In this document: positions 53,752 to 62,978 of the stretch, in pieces
Layout of the letters: the number at the start of each line of letters is the position of its first letter
Position numbering within the stretch: position 1 is the stretch's first letter
NCBI RefSeq assembly: GCF_001752395.1
Contig: NZ_MKEK01000001.1
Span: forward strand, 1,105,044-1,169,043
Length of the DNA stretch: 64,000 nucleotides
Direction of reading: 5' to 3'
From: Rheinheimera salexigens
GTDB lineage: Bacteria > Pseudomonadota > Gammaproteobacteria > Enterobacterales > Alteromonadaceae
The notes under the pieces: generated by a model
What the model saw: only the letters and a program-made list of their open reading frames with translations
What the model was told of the DNA's origin: nothing
The model's database searches: none
Translations under genes and position numbers: made by a program

Positions 53752-55484
53752 AATAAATTATTCTGTTTAACCAATAAGCTGCGTACTTGATCCCAACGAA
53801 TAATACCAATTAACTGACAGGGATCTTGTTGTTTATAAATATAGACGGCACCTTCACGAGGTTGGTCTAAGATAGCAAATACTTCAGCCAATGTTACCTG
53901 ATGGCTAAGGCCGACTAATGGCGTGTATTGTAACGGGCTGTCACCGGTCATGGATAATTGCACATCGTAACTTGCTAGAAAGAATTGGGTATCATTACCT
54001 TCACCACGTCTAACTAACACTTGTGCTGGAGGGGTTAAATTATCTAAAGCCTGCATCACGGCAGTGTCATCAGGGTTATCTAGTAATTGATAATTAGTGT
54101 CCAGCATGGCTAAGGCGCCCACTTTTTGCAGGACATCGTCGGCGGGGGATAATTTATACGGCATTTGTAAGAAGTCTAGTTGTAATAAAAAAATCGATTT
54201 ATTATTGAATAACTGCACCGCAGTGACATAAGCGGTGGCAATAACCAACATAGCCGGCACGATAATAGTGGGGTTATGAGCTAATTCCATCACGGCAACT
54301 AATGCCGCTAATGGCGCGTGCATGGTCGCAGCCATTAATCCTGCCATGCCTAAGACGGCGTAAGTACCGGCAAGACTGTTGTCACCGGTAACGAGCGCGG
54401 GTACTATCGCTAATAAGGTGCCCAACACAATGCCAATACCAAAAATAGGGCCAATCACGCCACCCGGCACGCCTAAACCTAAGGCAAATAAGGTTAGCAG
54501 CATTTTACCAATAAAAATGGTGACCAATAAACTGATATCATCAGGTGCATTAACAGCATAAAAAATAGCGCCTGTTTCCGCGCCCATGGCTAAAGGAATA
54601 GCATAACCAATAGCCGCAGTAATAACACCGGCCAAGCAAAGTCGAACCATTAATGGCCAGTTTTTAAATAGTTTAAGTAAAAACATTAAATTACTATTAA
54701 ACACGTAAGCGATAACACCAAAAATAATGCCGCAGATCACTAAGTAGGGCAGATGCCAGCCACTAATCGCCACGATATCTAATAAGGCCAACTCTGATGT
54801 GTTATCAAACACCGCTTGGGTCATTAAAGAGCCGACAACAGAAGCCAGCATGATAGGGATAAAAACATGTACCCGATATTCGCGTAACACCACTTCCATC
54901 ACAAATAAGACTGCGGCTAAAGGGGTATTAAACGATGCTGAAATGCCCGCCGCGATACCGCAGCCGGCTAAAATACGAATACTATTAAACGGCAGCTGTA
55001 AATATTTGCCGATGGTGCTGGCGCCATAAGCACCTAAATGAACCGAAGGGCCTTCTCGGCCTACAGAGAAGCCACTGCTTAATGCTAAGATACCGCCAAA
55101 AAATTGATTAAATGTATTTCGAAAAGGCATAACGCCGTATTTTAATTTAATTCGGCTAATAACAAAGGGAATACCTAAGCGATAATGCTTATAGCCAGTA
55201 ATAGCAGCAATAAGACCAATTAATATTGCACCGCCGATGGGTAACATCCAGCGAATATCTGCAGGAACGGTGGAGAAATCATCGCTTTTATCCAGAAAAA
55301 ACAACTGAATACCAATAATGGCTAAGCGAAATAAAATAATCAGCAACGCCGCAACCAAACCACCTAGCATAGCCAGTAAGCATAATTGCCAAGAGGTCTG
55401 GGCCAGCGCTAAACGGCGCTGCAAGGAAGGAAGCCAAATTTTCCAGCGTTGCATAGTTAACACTGCTAAAAAGGTATTTGACAT
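53748..55484 (-). CDS. clcA: CLC-family chloride channel/exchanger with C-terminal CBS-like region
   Basis: 578 aa. A CLC membrane domain (about 30-440, 10 or more hydrophobic helices) is followed by a cytosolic region resembling paired CBS domains (about 450-578). The gating glutamate is in GREGPSVHLGAYG, typical of H+/Cl- exchangers. The first selectivity motif, GSGIP in E. coli ClcA, reads RLGIP here, and the GxFxP element reads GGVIGP. It is therefore a divergent CLC branch; the gene symbol follows position beside erpA and hemL. It overlaps hemJ by 4 bp. Confidence 0.87.
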   Translation of the reverse strand: MSNTFLAVLTMQRWKIWLPSLQRRLALAQTSWQLCLLAMLGGLVAALLIILFRLAIIGIQLFFLDKSDDFSTVPADIRWMLPIGGAILIGLIAAITGYKHYRLGIPFVISRIKLKYGVMPFRNTFNQFFGGILALSSGFSVGREGPSVHLGAYGASTIGKYLQLPFNSIRILAGCGIAAGISASFNTPLAAVLFVMEVVLREYRVHVFIPIMLASVVGSLMTQAVFDNTSELALLDIVAISGWHLPYLVICGIIFGVIAYVFNSNLMFLLKLFKNWPLMVRLCLAGVITAAIGYAIPLAMGAETGAIFYAVNAPDDISLLVTIFIGKMLLTLFALGLGVPGGVIGPIFGIGIVLGTLLAIVPALVTGDNSLAGTYAVLGMAGLMAATMHAPLAALVAVMELAHNPTIIVPAMLVIATAYVTAVQLFNNKSIFLLQLDFLQMPYKLSPADDVLQKVGALAMLDTNYQLLDNPDDTAVMQALDNLTPPAQVLVRRGEGNDTQFFLASYDVQLSMTGDSPLQYTPLVGLSHQVTLAEVFAILDQPREGAVYIYKQQDPCQLIGIIRWDQVRSLLVKQNNLL

Positions 55485-55622
55485 AAGTGTAACATAAGCT
55501 GTTGATAGGGCAGTGCAAACATTATGCTGATGTTTAATTTAATTGGCTAATAGTGGCTAATACTTGAATAAAACAGTCAAGTATTAGATAATTTGAGTCT
55601 AGCGTTAACCGATGGAGTTTAT

Positions 55623-55964
55623 ATGTCAGATCCGGCAGTGCCAATTGAGTTTAGTGAAGCGGCAGCAAAAAAAGTCGCATTATTAGTTACTGAAGAGGAA
55701 AATCCGGCATTAAAGCTACGGGTGTATATTACCGGTGGCGGTTGCTCAGGTTTTCAATACGGTTTTACGTTTGACGAAAAAGTGAATGACGGTGATTTTG
55801 TCATTGAAAAGCAAGGTGTTTCAATGGTAGTTGACCCTATGAGCTTACAATACTTAATGGGCGGTATAGTCGATTATACTGAAGGCTTGCAAGGCAGCCG
55901 TTTTATCATTCAAAACCCGAATGCAACTACAACATGCGGTTGTGGTTCGTCGTTCTCAGTTTAA
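55623..55964 (+). CDS. erpA: Iron-sulfur cluster insertion protein ErpA
   Basis: 113 aa from ATG 55623, giving [18 protein letters not shown], which aligns with the E. coli start (114 aa). GGAG lies 5 nt upstream; an upstream in-frame start at 55593 adds ten unconserved residues. It is an A-type carrier delivering Fe-S clusters, for example to IspG/H. The three cluster cysteines are in [10 protein letters not shown] and TTCGCGSS. Confidence 0.97.
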   Translation: MSDPAVPIEFSEAAAKKVALLVTEEENPALKLRVYITGGGCSGFQYGFTFDEKVNDGDFVIEKQGVSMVVDPMSLQYLMGGIVDYTEGLQGSRFIIQNPNATTTCGCGSSFSV

Positions 55965-56009
55965 GCGGCTTAGTCGCGAATGGTTTAATTAATATTGCTC
56001 ACACAGTGG

Positions 56010-56183
56010 CTAACGCTGGGTGAGCTGTATTAATATTGTCAGCATGGCCGCAACGGCTATATTAAAAGCAATAATGTAGCCAAAGCCTTTCCAGCCTTGC
56101 CGAATAGTCCAATTATGCGACTTTAAATACCAAAACCAGATTGCACACATAATTAATGGTAGAAAATACAATATTTTAATCAT
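56010..56183 (-). CDS. 57-aa putative two-span membrane protein
   Basis: Begins MIKILYFLPLIMCAIWFWYL and ends LTILIQLTQR. A hydrophobic helix, a charged loop (KSHNWTIRQGWKGFG), and a second hydrophobic helix. The amphipathic/aromatic pattern is that of a real small membrane protein, and it fills the otherwise empty space after erpA. The Shine-Dalgarno is poor (TGAGTTTAATTTAACC before ATG). No family recognised. The rest of 55965-56439 holds nothing I can name. Confidence 0.5.
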   Translation of the reverse strand: MIKILYFLPLIMCAIWFWYLKSHNWTIRQGWKGFGYIIAFNIAVAAMLTILIQLTQR

Positions 56184-56439
56184 TGGTTAAATTAAACTCA
56201 TCATCAATAAAAGTTGCTAAAGCTATACTTGAACTATACTAGCATTGTTTCGCTAGGCGAATATAGCCGCGTTATACTTCCCGATAGTTAAGTTTTTTTT
56301 TGAGCTTGCTGTACGCCTGTCGTATCCTGTGGTTTAATTAACCGATTTATATTGCTTATTGCATTTGCAATAAGGTTTTTATGTATGCAGGAAGTATATT
56401 TATTATTGCACAAGCGTTAAGCGCTGGGAGAATAAGAAC

Positions 56440-56688
56440 ATGAAAGGTACTAAAAGTGTCACGTCAGATGAAAACAAACGCTTATGTGTTTGGTTAAAGC
56501 GGCAACGTCAAGAAAAAGGCCATACCATGCGTAGCCTGTCAGAAATTCTAGGCACGCCACATTCTTTTATTGGTAAAGTTGAGAATCAAGAGCGCCGACT
56601 TGATGTCATTGAGTTTGTTCGTTATTGCCAAGCACTAGATATTGATCCTGTAGAAGGATTAAAGCAAGTATTAGACAACAACACTTAG
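56440..56688 (+). CDS. XRE-family helix-turn-helix protein
   Basis: 82 aa. A single HTH domain: LKRQRQEKGHTMRSLSEILG and PHSFIGKVENQERRLDVIEF follow the Cro/CI pattern. There is no sensor domain. GGGAG precedes the ATG. It stands alone between erpA and the convergent ampG operon, with no toxin partner next to it, so a chromosomal regulator is likelier than an antitoxin. Targets unknown. Confidence 0.85.
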   Translation: MKGTKSVTSDENKRLCVWLKRQRQEKGHTMRSLSEILGTPHSFIGKVENQERRLDVIEFVRYCQALDIDPVEGLKQVLDNNT

Positions 56689-56719
56689 TTACTCGTGTAC
56701 AGCAACCTGTTGTCTTGAA

Positions 56720-56745
56720 AAAACACCGCTAATTGGCGGTGTTTT
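56720..56745 (+). terminator. Bidirectional terminator between the XRE gene and ampG
   Basis: 10-bp stem AAAACACCGC / GCGGTGTTTT with a 6-nt loop TAATTG. The ampG stop codon lies inside it. Confidence 0.85.
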
Positions 56746-58057
56746 CGATTTTAGGCTTAAACTTTTGCAGTAATAAAATTAAGACTAATGCGGGTAAACC
56801 CAATAAAGCGGTCATAATAAAAAACTGATTATAGCCAAGGTGCTGCACCATAACACCAGAGAACCCGCCAACAAATTTCGGTAGTAGCAGCATTAGCGAG
56901 CTAAAAATGGCATATTGGGTCGCGGTAAATGCTAAATTGACCAAAGAAGATAAATACGCAATAAAGGCGCTAGTAGCGATACCTGCACTAAGGTTATCAG
57001 CCGAAATTACTAAAGTTAACCATGTTAAGTCATGCCCAATAGTACTTAAAGTAGCAAACAGTAAGTTAGTGGCTGCACTTAAAATAGCGCCTAAAAATAA
57101 AATCCGTAAGGTACCAAATTGGTTTATCAGTATCCCGCCTAAAGCTGCGCCAACTAGTGTCATAATAACACCGAATATTTTCGAAATACTGGCTATTTCT
57201 TCTTTGGTGTAGCCCATATCAACATAAAAGGTATTGGCCATTACGCCCATAACAATATCAGATAATCGATAGCAGGAAATTAAGCCTAAAATTAATAAGG
57301 CATGCCATTTATAGCGTTGAATAAAATCAATAAAAGAGGCTAAAACCGCCGTTTTAAGCCAATTAAATAAATTAAAGCTGCCAGCTTGTTTAGCACTTTG
57401 CTGTAATTGGCTAGCGGGTTCTTTGCTTAATAGTGTTGTTAACACACCGGGCAGCATACATAAAGCCATAGTAGCGTAAGTGAGTTGCCAAGCTGTTAAC
57501 TCATACTCTTTACCCGTTGAATATAATGCCGCTAACCATAAGGTACCGGCTGACGCTAAAATCATGGCTAAACGGTAGCCTGTCAGATAAGCCGCGGCTA
57601 AAGCTGCTTGTAACTCTTCAGGGGCGGTTTCTATGCGAAAAGCATCGACATTAATATCTTGGGTGGCTGAAGCAAAAGCTAATAAAACGGCAAAGGCTGC
57701 CATTAAGGCTAAATTTTGTTGCGGATCAGTAAATGCCATCGCGGCTATAGCGGCGATTACGGTTATCTGCGATAACAATAACCAACTACGGCGACGACCA
57801 AAGCGGGTATGGAGAAAAGGCAGATGCAAATGATCGGCTAGCGGTGACCACAGCCATTTAAAAGCATAAGCTAAAGCTACCCAGCTAAAATAGCCGATCT
57901 CAGCACGAGATACCCCCGCTTCGCGTAGCCAAAAAGATAGCACGCCAAACACCAGCATCAATGGTAAACCGCTGGAAAAGCCTAAGATAAAAATGCTTAA
58001 AACGCGACGTTGAAAATAAATATGCAGGCCACGTAGGCCGTTAATGATAAAAGACAA
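56729..58057 (-). CDS. ampG: Muropeptide permease AmpG
   Basis: 442 aa MFS transporter with about 12 TM helices. It imports GlcNAc-anhydroMurNAc peptides from the periplasm for cell-wall recycling. The N-terminal block LGFSSGLPLMLVFGVLSFWL, then WSPLADHLHLPFL, FGRRRSWLLLSQ and SATQDINVDAFRIE are family hallmarks. It is the last gene of rlmG-yajG-ppiA-unknown-ampG. yajG-ampG proximity is seen in E. coli, which supports the call; mpl in this window acts later in the same recycling path. Confidence 0.94.
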   Translation of the reverse strand: MSFIINGLRGLHIYFQRRVLSIFILGFSSGLPLMLVFGVLSFWLREAGVSRAEIGYFSWVALAYAFKWLWSPLADHLHLPFLHTRFGRRRSWLLLSQITVIAAIAAMAFTDPQQNLALMAAFAVLLAFASATQDINVDAFRIETAPEELQAALAAAYLTGYRLAMILASAGTLWLAALYSTGKEYELTAWQLTYATMALCMLPGVLTTLLSKEPASQLQQSAKQAGSFNLFNWLKTAVLASFIDFIQRYKWHALLILGLISCYRLSDIVMGVMANTFYVDMGYTKEEIASISKIFGVIMTLVGAALGGILINQFGTLRILFLGAILSAATNLLFATLSTIGHDLTWLTLVISADNLSAGIATSAFIAYLSSLVNLAFTATQYAIFSSLMLLLPKFVGGFSGVMVQHLGYNQFFIMTALLGLPALVLILLLQKFKPKIENTAN

Positions 58058-58119
58058 ATGAGGTACTCGACAACTTAAACAGCTGTTACTTTACTGTTGA
58101 TTTAAATTAGGTCAAGTGA

Positions 58120-58440
58120 TTATGGTCTAATACCAACACAGTTTTTCGGCGCTATGCCATAGCCCTTTAAATAACGCAGGCAGTCTTGAATACTTTGGCG
58201 TAGTTGCAGATCATATTGTAGGTAAGGTTCAGGCCAAAATTCTAGTTGGTGTAATAAATGCCAAAATACCCGCTCTTGCGCACTGCATTCAAGTGGATAA
58301 TTAAGCTTATGTTGGGCCCATTCCTCTAGCGTATCCCAAATAAATAAATGTAATTCGCTATACGCTAGGCGGCCAGAAAAATAGCCTGAAATGTAATAAA
58401 TTAACTGCTGTGATTTAATATCAATAAAATGTTCAAACAT
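58120..58440 (-). CDS. Conserved-looking 106-aa protein of unknown function
   Basis: Soluble, rich in aromatic residues (W, Y, F), no signal peptide or TM helix. It begins MFEHFIDIKSQQLIYYISGY and contains LHLFIWDTLEEWAQH and FWHLLHQLEFWPEPYL. It lies 53 bp after ppiA and 62 bp before ampG on the same strand. I do not recognise the family; a link to wall recycling would be guesswork from position. Confidence 0.7.
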   Translation of the reverse strand: MFEHFIDIKSQQLIYYISGYFSGRLAYSELHLFIWDTLEEWAQHKLNYPLECSAQERVFWHLLHQLEFWPEPYLQYDLQLRQSIQDCLRYLKGYGIAPKNCVGIRP

Positions 58441-58493
58441 AATGCACCACAGACAATCCTAAAACAGAGCGATTAAGGCAAGTATAGTCTGTT

Positions 58494-59126
58494 TTATAAT
58501 TCTGGCTCGGCTAGTACGGTAATCATTTTAATCACAATTGGCTCGACTGGTACATTGGGCCAACCTAGCGCTACCGAGACATCTGTCGCTTGCTGACGCA
58601 TCGTTTCGAGTACTGTTTCACCGCCAGTAATGCGACCAAAAACGGTATACCCCCAACGTGAACCTGGGTCTAAATTAGCATTATCTTTTAAATTAAAGAA
58701 AAACTGACTGGTGGCACTGTGCGGATCATTTAATCTTGCCATGGCAATAGTGGCATATTGATTTTTCAAACCATTACCAGACTCATTAATGATAGGTTCT
58801 CGCTCTAAAATAGCTCTGAAATCGGTATTGTAACCGCCGCCTTGTACTACATAATCAGGCTCTAAGCGATGAAAAAGCGTATTGTTATAACGCTTTTCTT
58901 TGACATAACTGAGAAAATTATTGACGGTAATGGGGGCGCGACTGCGATCAAGCTCTACTTCAATATCGCCCAAAGTAGTACTGATCAATACTTTAGGATA
59001 TAAATTGTTGGGCTGAATAAATTGGCCAGGGTCAGCCAGCGCATTCATACTACAACTTAATAGTACTGTAAATAATACGGTTAATAGTACTTTTAATACA
59101 GATGCTGATAGCAGTCGATTTATCAT
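58494..59126 (-). CDS. ppiA: Exported cyclophilin-type peptidyl-prolyl isomerase
   Basis: 210 aa. The N-terminal 32 residues are a secretion signal; both an LLSC lipobox-like site and an ALA cleavage site are present, so lipoprotein or soluble periplasmic form is undecided. Cyclophilin core: TTLGDIEVELDRSRAP, catalytic Arg in LFHRLEPDYVVQGGG, SATSQFFFN, and FGRITGGETVLE. It accelerates proline isomerisation of envelope proteins. It starts 3 bp after yajG. Confidence 0.92.
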   Translation of the reverse strand: MINRLLSASVLKVLLTVLFTVLLSCSMNALADPGQFIQPNNLYPKVLISTTLGDIEVELDRSRAPITVNNFLSYVKEKRYNNTLFHRLEPDYVVQGGGYNTDFRAILEREPIINESGNGLKNQYATIAMARLNDPHSATSQFFFNLKDNANLDPGSRWGYTVFGRITGGETVLETMRQQATDVSVALGWPNVPVEPIVIKMITVLAEPEL

Positions 59127-59129
59127 TGT

Positions 59130-59684
59130 TTAACTCCGTAAAAACTCTTGCCAGCTATTATCTTGTAATAGTTGGTTTAAAACTTTTTCGGTTAACTCTC
59201 TCAAGTCACGCTCAACAACTGCCACGTCCATTTTAAAAGGACCCGTAGTGTTACCGTCGCCAGAGTAAGTTTTATTAAACTCACCGGCGGCAGTTTTAAC
59301 ATTAACTGTCAATGCGACTTGGTTAGTCACTGTATGATCCAACGTATTCTGCTGCACTAATGCCTGTAACTGGGCTATTTGGATTTTCACTTGATTAGTG
59401 CTATTGCTATCAAGCGCCGCACCTTGCTGAGTTAAAGTTTGGGCAACTGTATTTTGTAAATGGGCAACTAAGTTATTACTGGTTTTAAGTTGGTAACTTT
59501 TACCGTCTTTCATTACCCTTAGGGTATAAGGCATAGCACGATTATCTAGCACTATTAAACTAAACTGGCTTTGGCTTAACAGTTGACTTGGCGCTGCAAA
59601 TGCCTGTGGCGCTAAAATAAATCTAGTTGGGTTATTGCTACATGAGCTCACTAACAGTAATGCTAAAACCAGTAAATAACGCAT
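59130..59684 (-). CDS. yajG: YajG-family lipoprotein
   Basis: 184 aa. Lipoprotein signal MRYLLVLALLLVSSC with lipidated C15. The body FILAPQAF, LIVLDNRAMPYTLRV and a C-terminal LTEKVLNQLLQD fit YajG, a conserved outer-membrane lipoprotein of unknown role. E. coli yajG lies next to ampG, as here. Gaps of 3 bp on both sides place it firmly in the operon. Confidence 0.9.
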   Translation of the reverse strand: MRYLLVLALLLVSSCSNNPTRFILAPQAFAAPSQLLSQSQFSLIVLDNRAMPYTLRVMKDGKSYQLKTSNNLVAHLQNTVAQTLTQQGAALDSNSTNQVKIQIAQLQALVQQNTLDHTVTNQVALTVNVKTAAGEFNKTYSGDGNTTGPFKMDVAVVERDLRELTEKVLNQLLQDNSWQEFLRS

Positions 59685-59687
59685 TGC

Positions 59688-60848
59688 TTAACTCCTTTTG
59701 ATGGCTTCTAAAATAACAAATTTAGGGCCGGTAGCTAACAGTCGGCAATTACCAAATAGGCGTTGTAGAACTTCGGTATAATTTAAATGACGATTGGCCA
59801 CAATACGGAAATAGCCGCCTTGTTTAAGCACCCGCTTGGCATCGGTAAACATTTGGTTAGCAATGTGCCGAGTGACTTCTTGTTGTTGATGGAACGGCGG
59901 GTTACATAGAATATAATCTACTGACTTATCGGCTTGCTGCTGTAAGCAGTCATCGATAACAAATTCACATTGGGCTAATTGCTCAGGTAAATTATTGGCA
60001 ATAGTTTGCCGAGCTGAATCTATAGCCATATAGGATTCGTCAGTCATAATCATTTTGATAGTGCTATTTTGTTGTAGCAACTTAAGACCCAGCACGCCGT
60101 TACCACAGCCAAGATCAATCACAGTTTGATTATCTTGTAATTGTGGTAAATGCTTGAGAAACACCCGAGCACCTAAATCAAGTTTTTCGCGTGAAAACAC
60201 ATTAGCATGATTAACCACTTTAAAACTGGTGCCTTCTAAAGGCCAAACTATAGGGAATTCAACCGCTTTGTTTTGCGCAGTGGCTGGATTAACCTGGCTT
60301 TGTATGAGGCGGCATTTTTTCACCGTCAATGACGCTGAGCTTGGGCCTAGTAACTGTTCAAATATCGCCATAACATTGCGAGTAATGTCTTTAGCTTTGG
60401 CGCTGGCATAAATAATCGTCTCTGGGGTAGCGACGGTTGCAAGCTGCTGCAAAATAAATTGTAAATAACTATGGTTATTAGGCAATTTAAGTAAAACAAT
60501 ATCTGCAGTGGGGTAATTATCTAAGCTAGTAAGCTGAGTTAATTGTTCTGCTGGCAGATTATTTTGCTGACGATTATATAAAGTACCTTGGGCAGCAAGT
60601 AGCGAATCATTGATTTGAGTCTGTTGGCAACCGGCTAAAGCACAAGATAATGCACCGTAACTATCATTTATAATAAGTACGTTAGGCTGACGCTGATGCG
60701 TTGTTGTAAAGCTAGCAATGGCTGCAACAGCATGAGTGATCAGCAATTCATCGGCAGCGTCCCAAGCTTGTAAGCTAGAATTATGCTGGTTTAATGGCCA
60801 ACGCTGTAATTGCCAAGTACCGGTTTCACTTTCAAAGTTAATATTCAT
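59688..60848 (-). CDS. rlmG: 23S rRNA (guanine(1835)-N(2))-methyltransferase
   Basis: 386 aa two-domain methyltransferase (E. coli RlmG is 378 aa). The N-terminal pseudo-domain has LQAWDAADELLITH and NDSYGALSCAL. The C-terminal catalytic domain has the SAM motif VIDLGCGNGVLGLKLL and the N2-guanine motif CNPPFHQQ. FSREKLDLGARVFLKHLP separates RlmG from its paralogue RsmC. It is the first gene of the five-gene minus-strand operon. Confidence 0.94.
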   Translation of the reverse strand: MNINFESETGTWQLQRWPLNQHNSSLQAWDAADELLITHAVAAIASFTTTHQRQPNVLIINDSYGALSCALAGCQQTQINDSLLAAQGTLYNRQQNNLPAEQLTQLTSLDNYPTADIVLLKLPNNHSYLQFILQQLATVATPETIIYASAKAKDITRNVMAIFEQLLGPSSASLTVKKCRLIQSQVNPATAQNKAVEFPIVWPLEGTSFKVVNHANVFSREKLDLGARVFLKHLPQLQDNQTVIDLGCGNGVLGLKLLQQNSTIKMIMTDESYMAIDSARQTIANNLPEQLAQCEFVIDDCLQQQADKSVDYILCNPPFHQQQEVTRHIANQMFTDAKRVLKQGGYFRIVANRHLNYTEVLQRLFGNCRLLATGPKFVILEAIKRS

Positions 60849-61053
60849 AACAACACATCTAATAAAATAAGGACCCTATTTTGCCATGTCGGTGCGATAG
60901 CGACAACTAACAAAATCAACTGTAACGATTTAAGGCAATAGGATAGTAACTTTTCACTGGCTTTCTGGCTGTCAAAGTTTGGCGTATAGTATGCCGCGAG
61001 TTATATTTAGTAGGTTGATTAACGGCTGTATTAGCAGCGCAAGGATTTATATA

Positions 61054-61368
61054 ATGGTTATATACCAGATTATAGAGCAGAAGTTACGCCAGGCATTCAC
61101 GCCAACATTTTTACAAGTGACTAATGAAAGCTACAAGCATAATGTTGCAGAGGGGTCTGAGTCACATTTTAATGTGACTGTTGTTAGTAGCCTTTTTGCT
61201 GAACAGCGTTTGTTGCAGCGGCATAGGGCTGTTAATACTGTGTTAGCTGAAGAGTTAGCGCAGCATATTCATGCCTTGGCCATCCATACTTATACGCCGC
61301 AAGAATGGAGTGAACAACAAGCTGAACAAGTGCCTGCCTCGCCTAATTGTTATGGTGGTGGCAAGTAA
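61054..61368 (+). CDS. bolA: BolA-family protein
   Basis: 104 aa from ATG 61054; AAGGA lies 8 nt upstream, and longer in-frame starts add non-conserved residues. BolA proteins pair with monothiol glutaredoxins in iron-sulfur handling and affect cell shape and biofilm. The conserved [14 protein letters not shown] block with the cluster-binding His, and the [13 protein letters not shown] block, are present. A hairpin terminator follows. Confidence 0.93.
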   Translation: MVIYQIIEQKLRQAFTPTFLQVTNESYKHNVAEGSESHFNVTVVSSLFAEQRLLQRHRAVNTVLAEELAQHIHALAIHTYTPQEWSEQQAEQVPASPNCYGGGK

Positions 61369-61390
61369 ATTTGGGCAGCATAAACAGTAT

Positions 61391-61425
61391 GTCGGCTAAG
61401 CGTTTAGCTGATCCGACCTGTTTTT
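61391..61425 (+). terminator. Probable terminator after bolA
   Basis: GTCGG / CCGAC outer stem with an inner CTAA / TTAG pairing, followed by CTGTTTTT. Confidence 0.65.
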
Positions 61426-61479
61426 GCTGGTAAAGTTTTACACTAGCGACAATTTTTCGCAATAACAGCAGGAGCTGTC

Positions 61480-62673
61480 ATGGTTATTCAACCGAAAATT
61501 CGTGGTTTTATTTGTACTAATGCGCATCCAGTGGGTTGTGCTGAGCATGTTAATGAACAGATTGAGTACGTTAAGGCGTTAGGCGATATTAGCCAAGGCC
61601 CTAAAAATGTACTGGTTATAGGTTCATCAACCGGTTATGGCTTAGCGTCACGTATTACCGCCGCTTTTGGTTCAGGCGCTAAAACCTTAGGTATCTTTTT
61701 TGAAAAAGAACCTAGTGAAACTAAAACCGCTTCAGCGGGTTGGTACAATACCGTCGCATTTGAACAAGCTGCCGATGCTGCAGGTTTATGGAATAAACAT
61801 ATTAATGGTGATGCTTTTACCGATGAGTTAAAAGCCCAAGCAATCGATATTATTCGCCAAGAAATGGGTAAAATTGATTTAGTGGTTTATAGCTTAGCCG
61901 CCCCTAGACGCAAAGATCCGGTCACGGGCGACGTGTATAGTTCGGTATTAAAGCCAATTGGTGAAGCCTATACTGCTAAAACTTTAAATACCAGTAAGCG
62001 TGAAATTGAGCATGTGTCAGTAGAACCGGCTAATGACGAAGAAATATTTAACACTATAAAAGTCATGGGTGGGGAAGATTGGGAACGCTGGTTAAACCAA
62101 CTGGATGGCGCGGGCGTATTAGCTGATAACTGCCAAACGGTTGCTTATACTTATATTGGTGAAAAATTAACCTGGCCAATTTATGGTAAAGCGACCATTG
62201 GCCGGGCCAAAGAAGATTTAGATCGCGCGGCAACAGCCATAACTGACAAGCTTTCTCGGATTAAAGGTAAAGCTTATGTTGCGTCGTTAAAAGCGTTAGT
62301 TACCCAAGCCAGTTCAGCTATTCCCATTATGCCGTTATATATTTCATTATTATATCGGGTGATGAAAGAAGAGGGCACGCATGAGGGCTGTATCGAACAA
62401 ATAAACGGTTTATTCCGCGAAGGTTTATACAGTGCAACACCGACTTTAGATGATGCCGGGCGCTTACGCCAAGATGGTAAAGAGCTGAGTGATCACATTC
62501 AACAAGCGGTAACAGATTTGTGGCATGAAGTAACAACAGAAACTATTGATACCTTGACTGATTATAAAGGCTATCACAGTGAGTTTTTACGTTTGTTTGG
62601 CTTTGGTTACGACCATGTTGATTATAATGCTGACGTGCAAGCTCAGCTGCCTTTAAAAAACTTGGTTAAATAA
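61480..62673 (+). CDS. fabV: Enoyl-[acyl-carrier-protein] reductase FabV
   Basis: 397 aa NADH-dependent enoyl-ACP reductase completing each cycle of fatty-acid elongation. It begins MVIQPKIRGFICTNAHPVGC, has the dinucleotide site VIGSSTGYGLASRITAAFG, and the catalytic YSLAAPRRKDPVTG region with the long-spaced Tyr-x8-Lys later on. FabV is the triclosan-tolerant alternative to FabI. AGGAG lies upstream of the ATG. It stands as a single gene between bolA and nqrA. Confidence 0.96.
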   Translation: MVIQPKIRGFICTNAHPVGCAEHVNEQIEYVKALGDISQGPKNVLVIGSSTGYGLASRITAAFGSGAKTLGIFFEKEPSETKTASAGWYNTVAFEQAADAAGLWNKHINGDAFTDELKAQAIDIIRQEMGKIDLVVYSLAAPRRKDPVTGDVYSSVLKPIGEAYTAKTLNTSKREIEHVSVEPANDEEIFNTIKVMGGEDWERWLNQLDGAGVLADNCQTVAYTYIGEKLTWPIYGKATIGRAKEDLDRAATAITDKLSRIKGKAYVASLKALVTQASSAIPIMPLYISLLYRVMKEEGTHEGCIEQINGLFREGLYSATPTLDDAGRLRQDGKELSDHIQQAVTDLWHEVTTETIDTLTDYKGYHSEFLRLFGFGYDHVDYNADVQAQLPLKNLVK

Positions 62674-62978
62674 AGTCAGCCAAATAGTTAGCACGGTACG
62701 CATAAGCTTTCACTAGAACGATAATGAAAACGCTTGGTTTAATCTAAGGATAAACTGCGACGTAGACCAAGCGTCGATTTACTCGGCTCATTTGCCGGAA
62801 AATTTACGTTTTAGCATAGATAGGTGATCGTATTAGTGCTAGAATTCGCGACTTTAATACGTGTATCCGCTGACAAAATGAACAGGCACTGACCTGAATT
62901 TGTTCTTCGGATGCGCTGCGCGGTGAGCAGCTGAAAAACTAGGTCCTGTTTCTTCCAATAATAGTAGTGCAAGTACGT
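62674..62978. promoter_or_regulatory. 305-bp leader region upstream of nqrA
   Basis: No ORF seen. A GCTGC-GCGGTGA-GCAGC hairpin lies at 62915-62931. There is no Shine-Dalgarno-like sequence in the 20 bp before the nqrA ATG (AGTAGTGCAAGTACGT precedes it), which is unusual for a highly expressed operon. A TAGAAT near 62840 could be a -10, but I cannot define the promoter with confidence. Confidence 0.4.

Noticed and set aside
56440..56688. XRE gene as an antitoxin of a toxin-antitoxin pair
   Set aside because: No toxin-like ORF lies on either side on the same strand within coupling distance.
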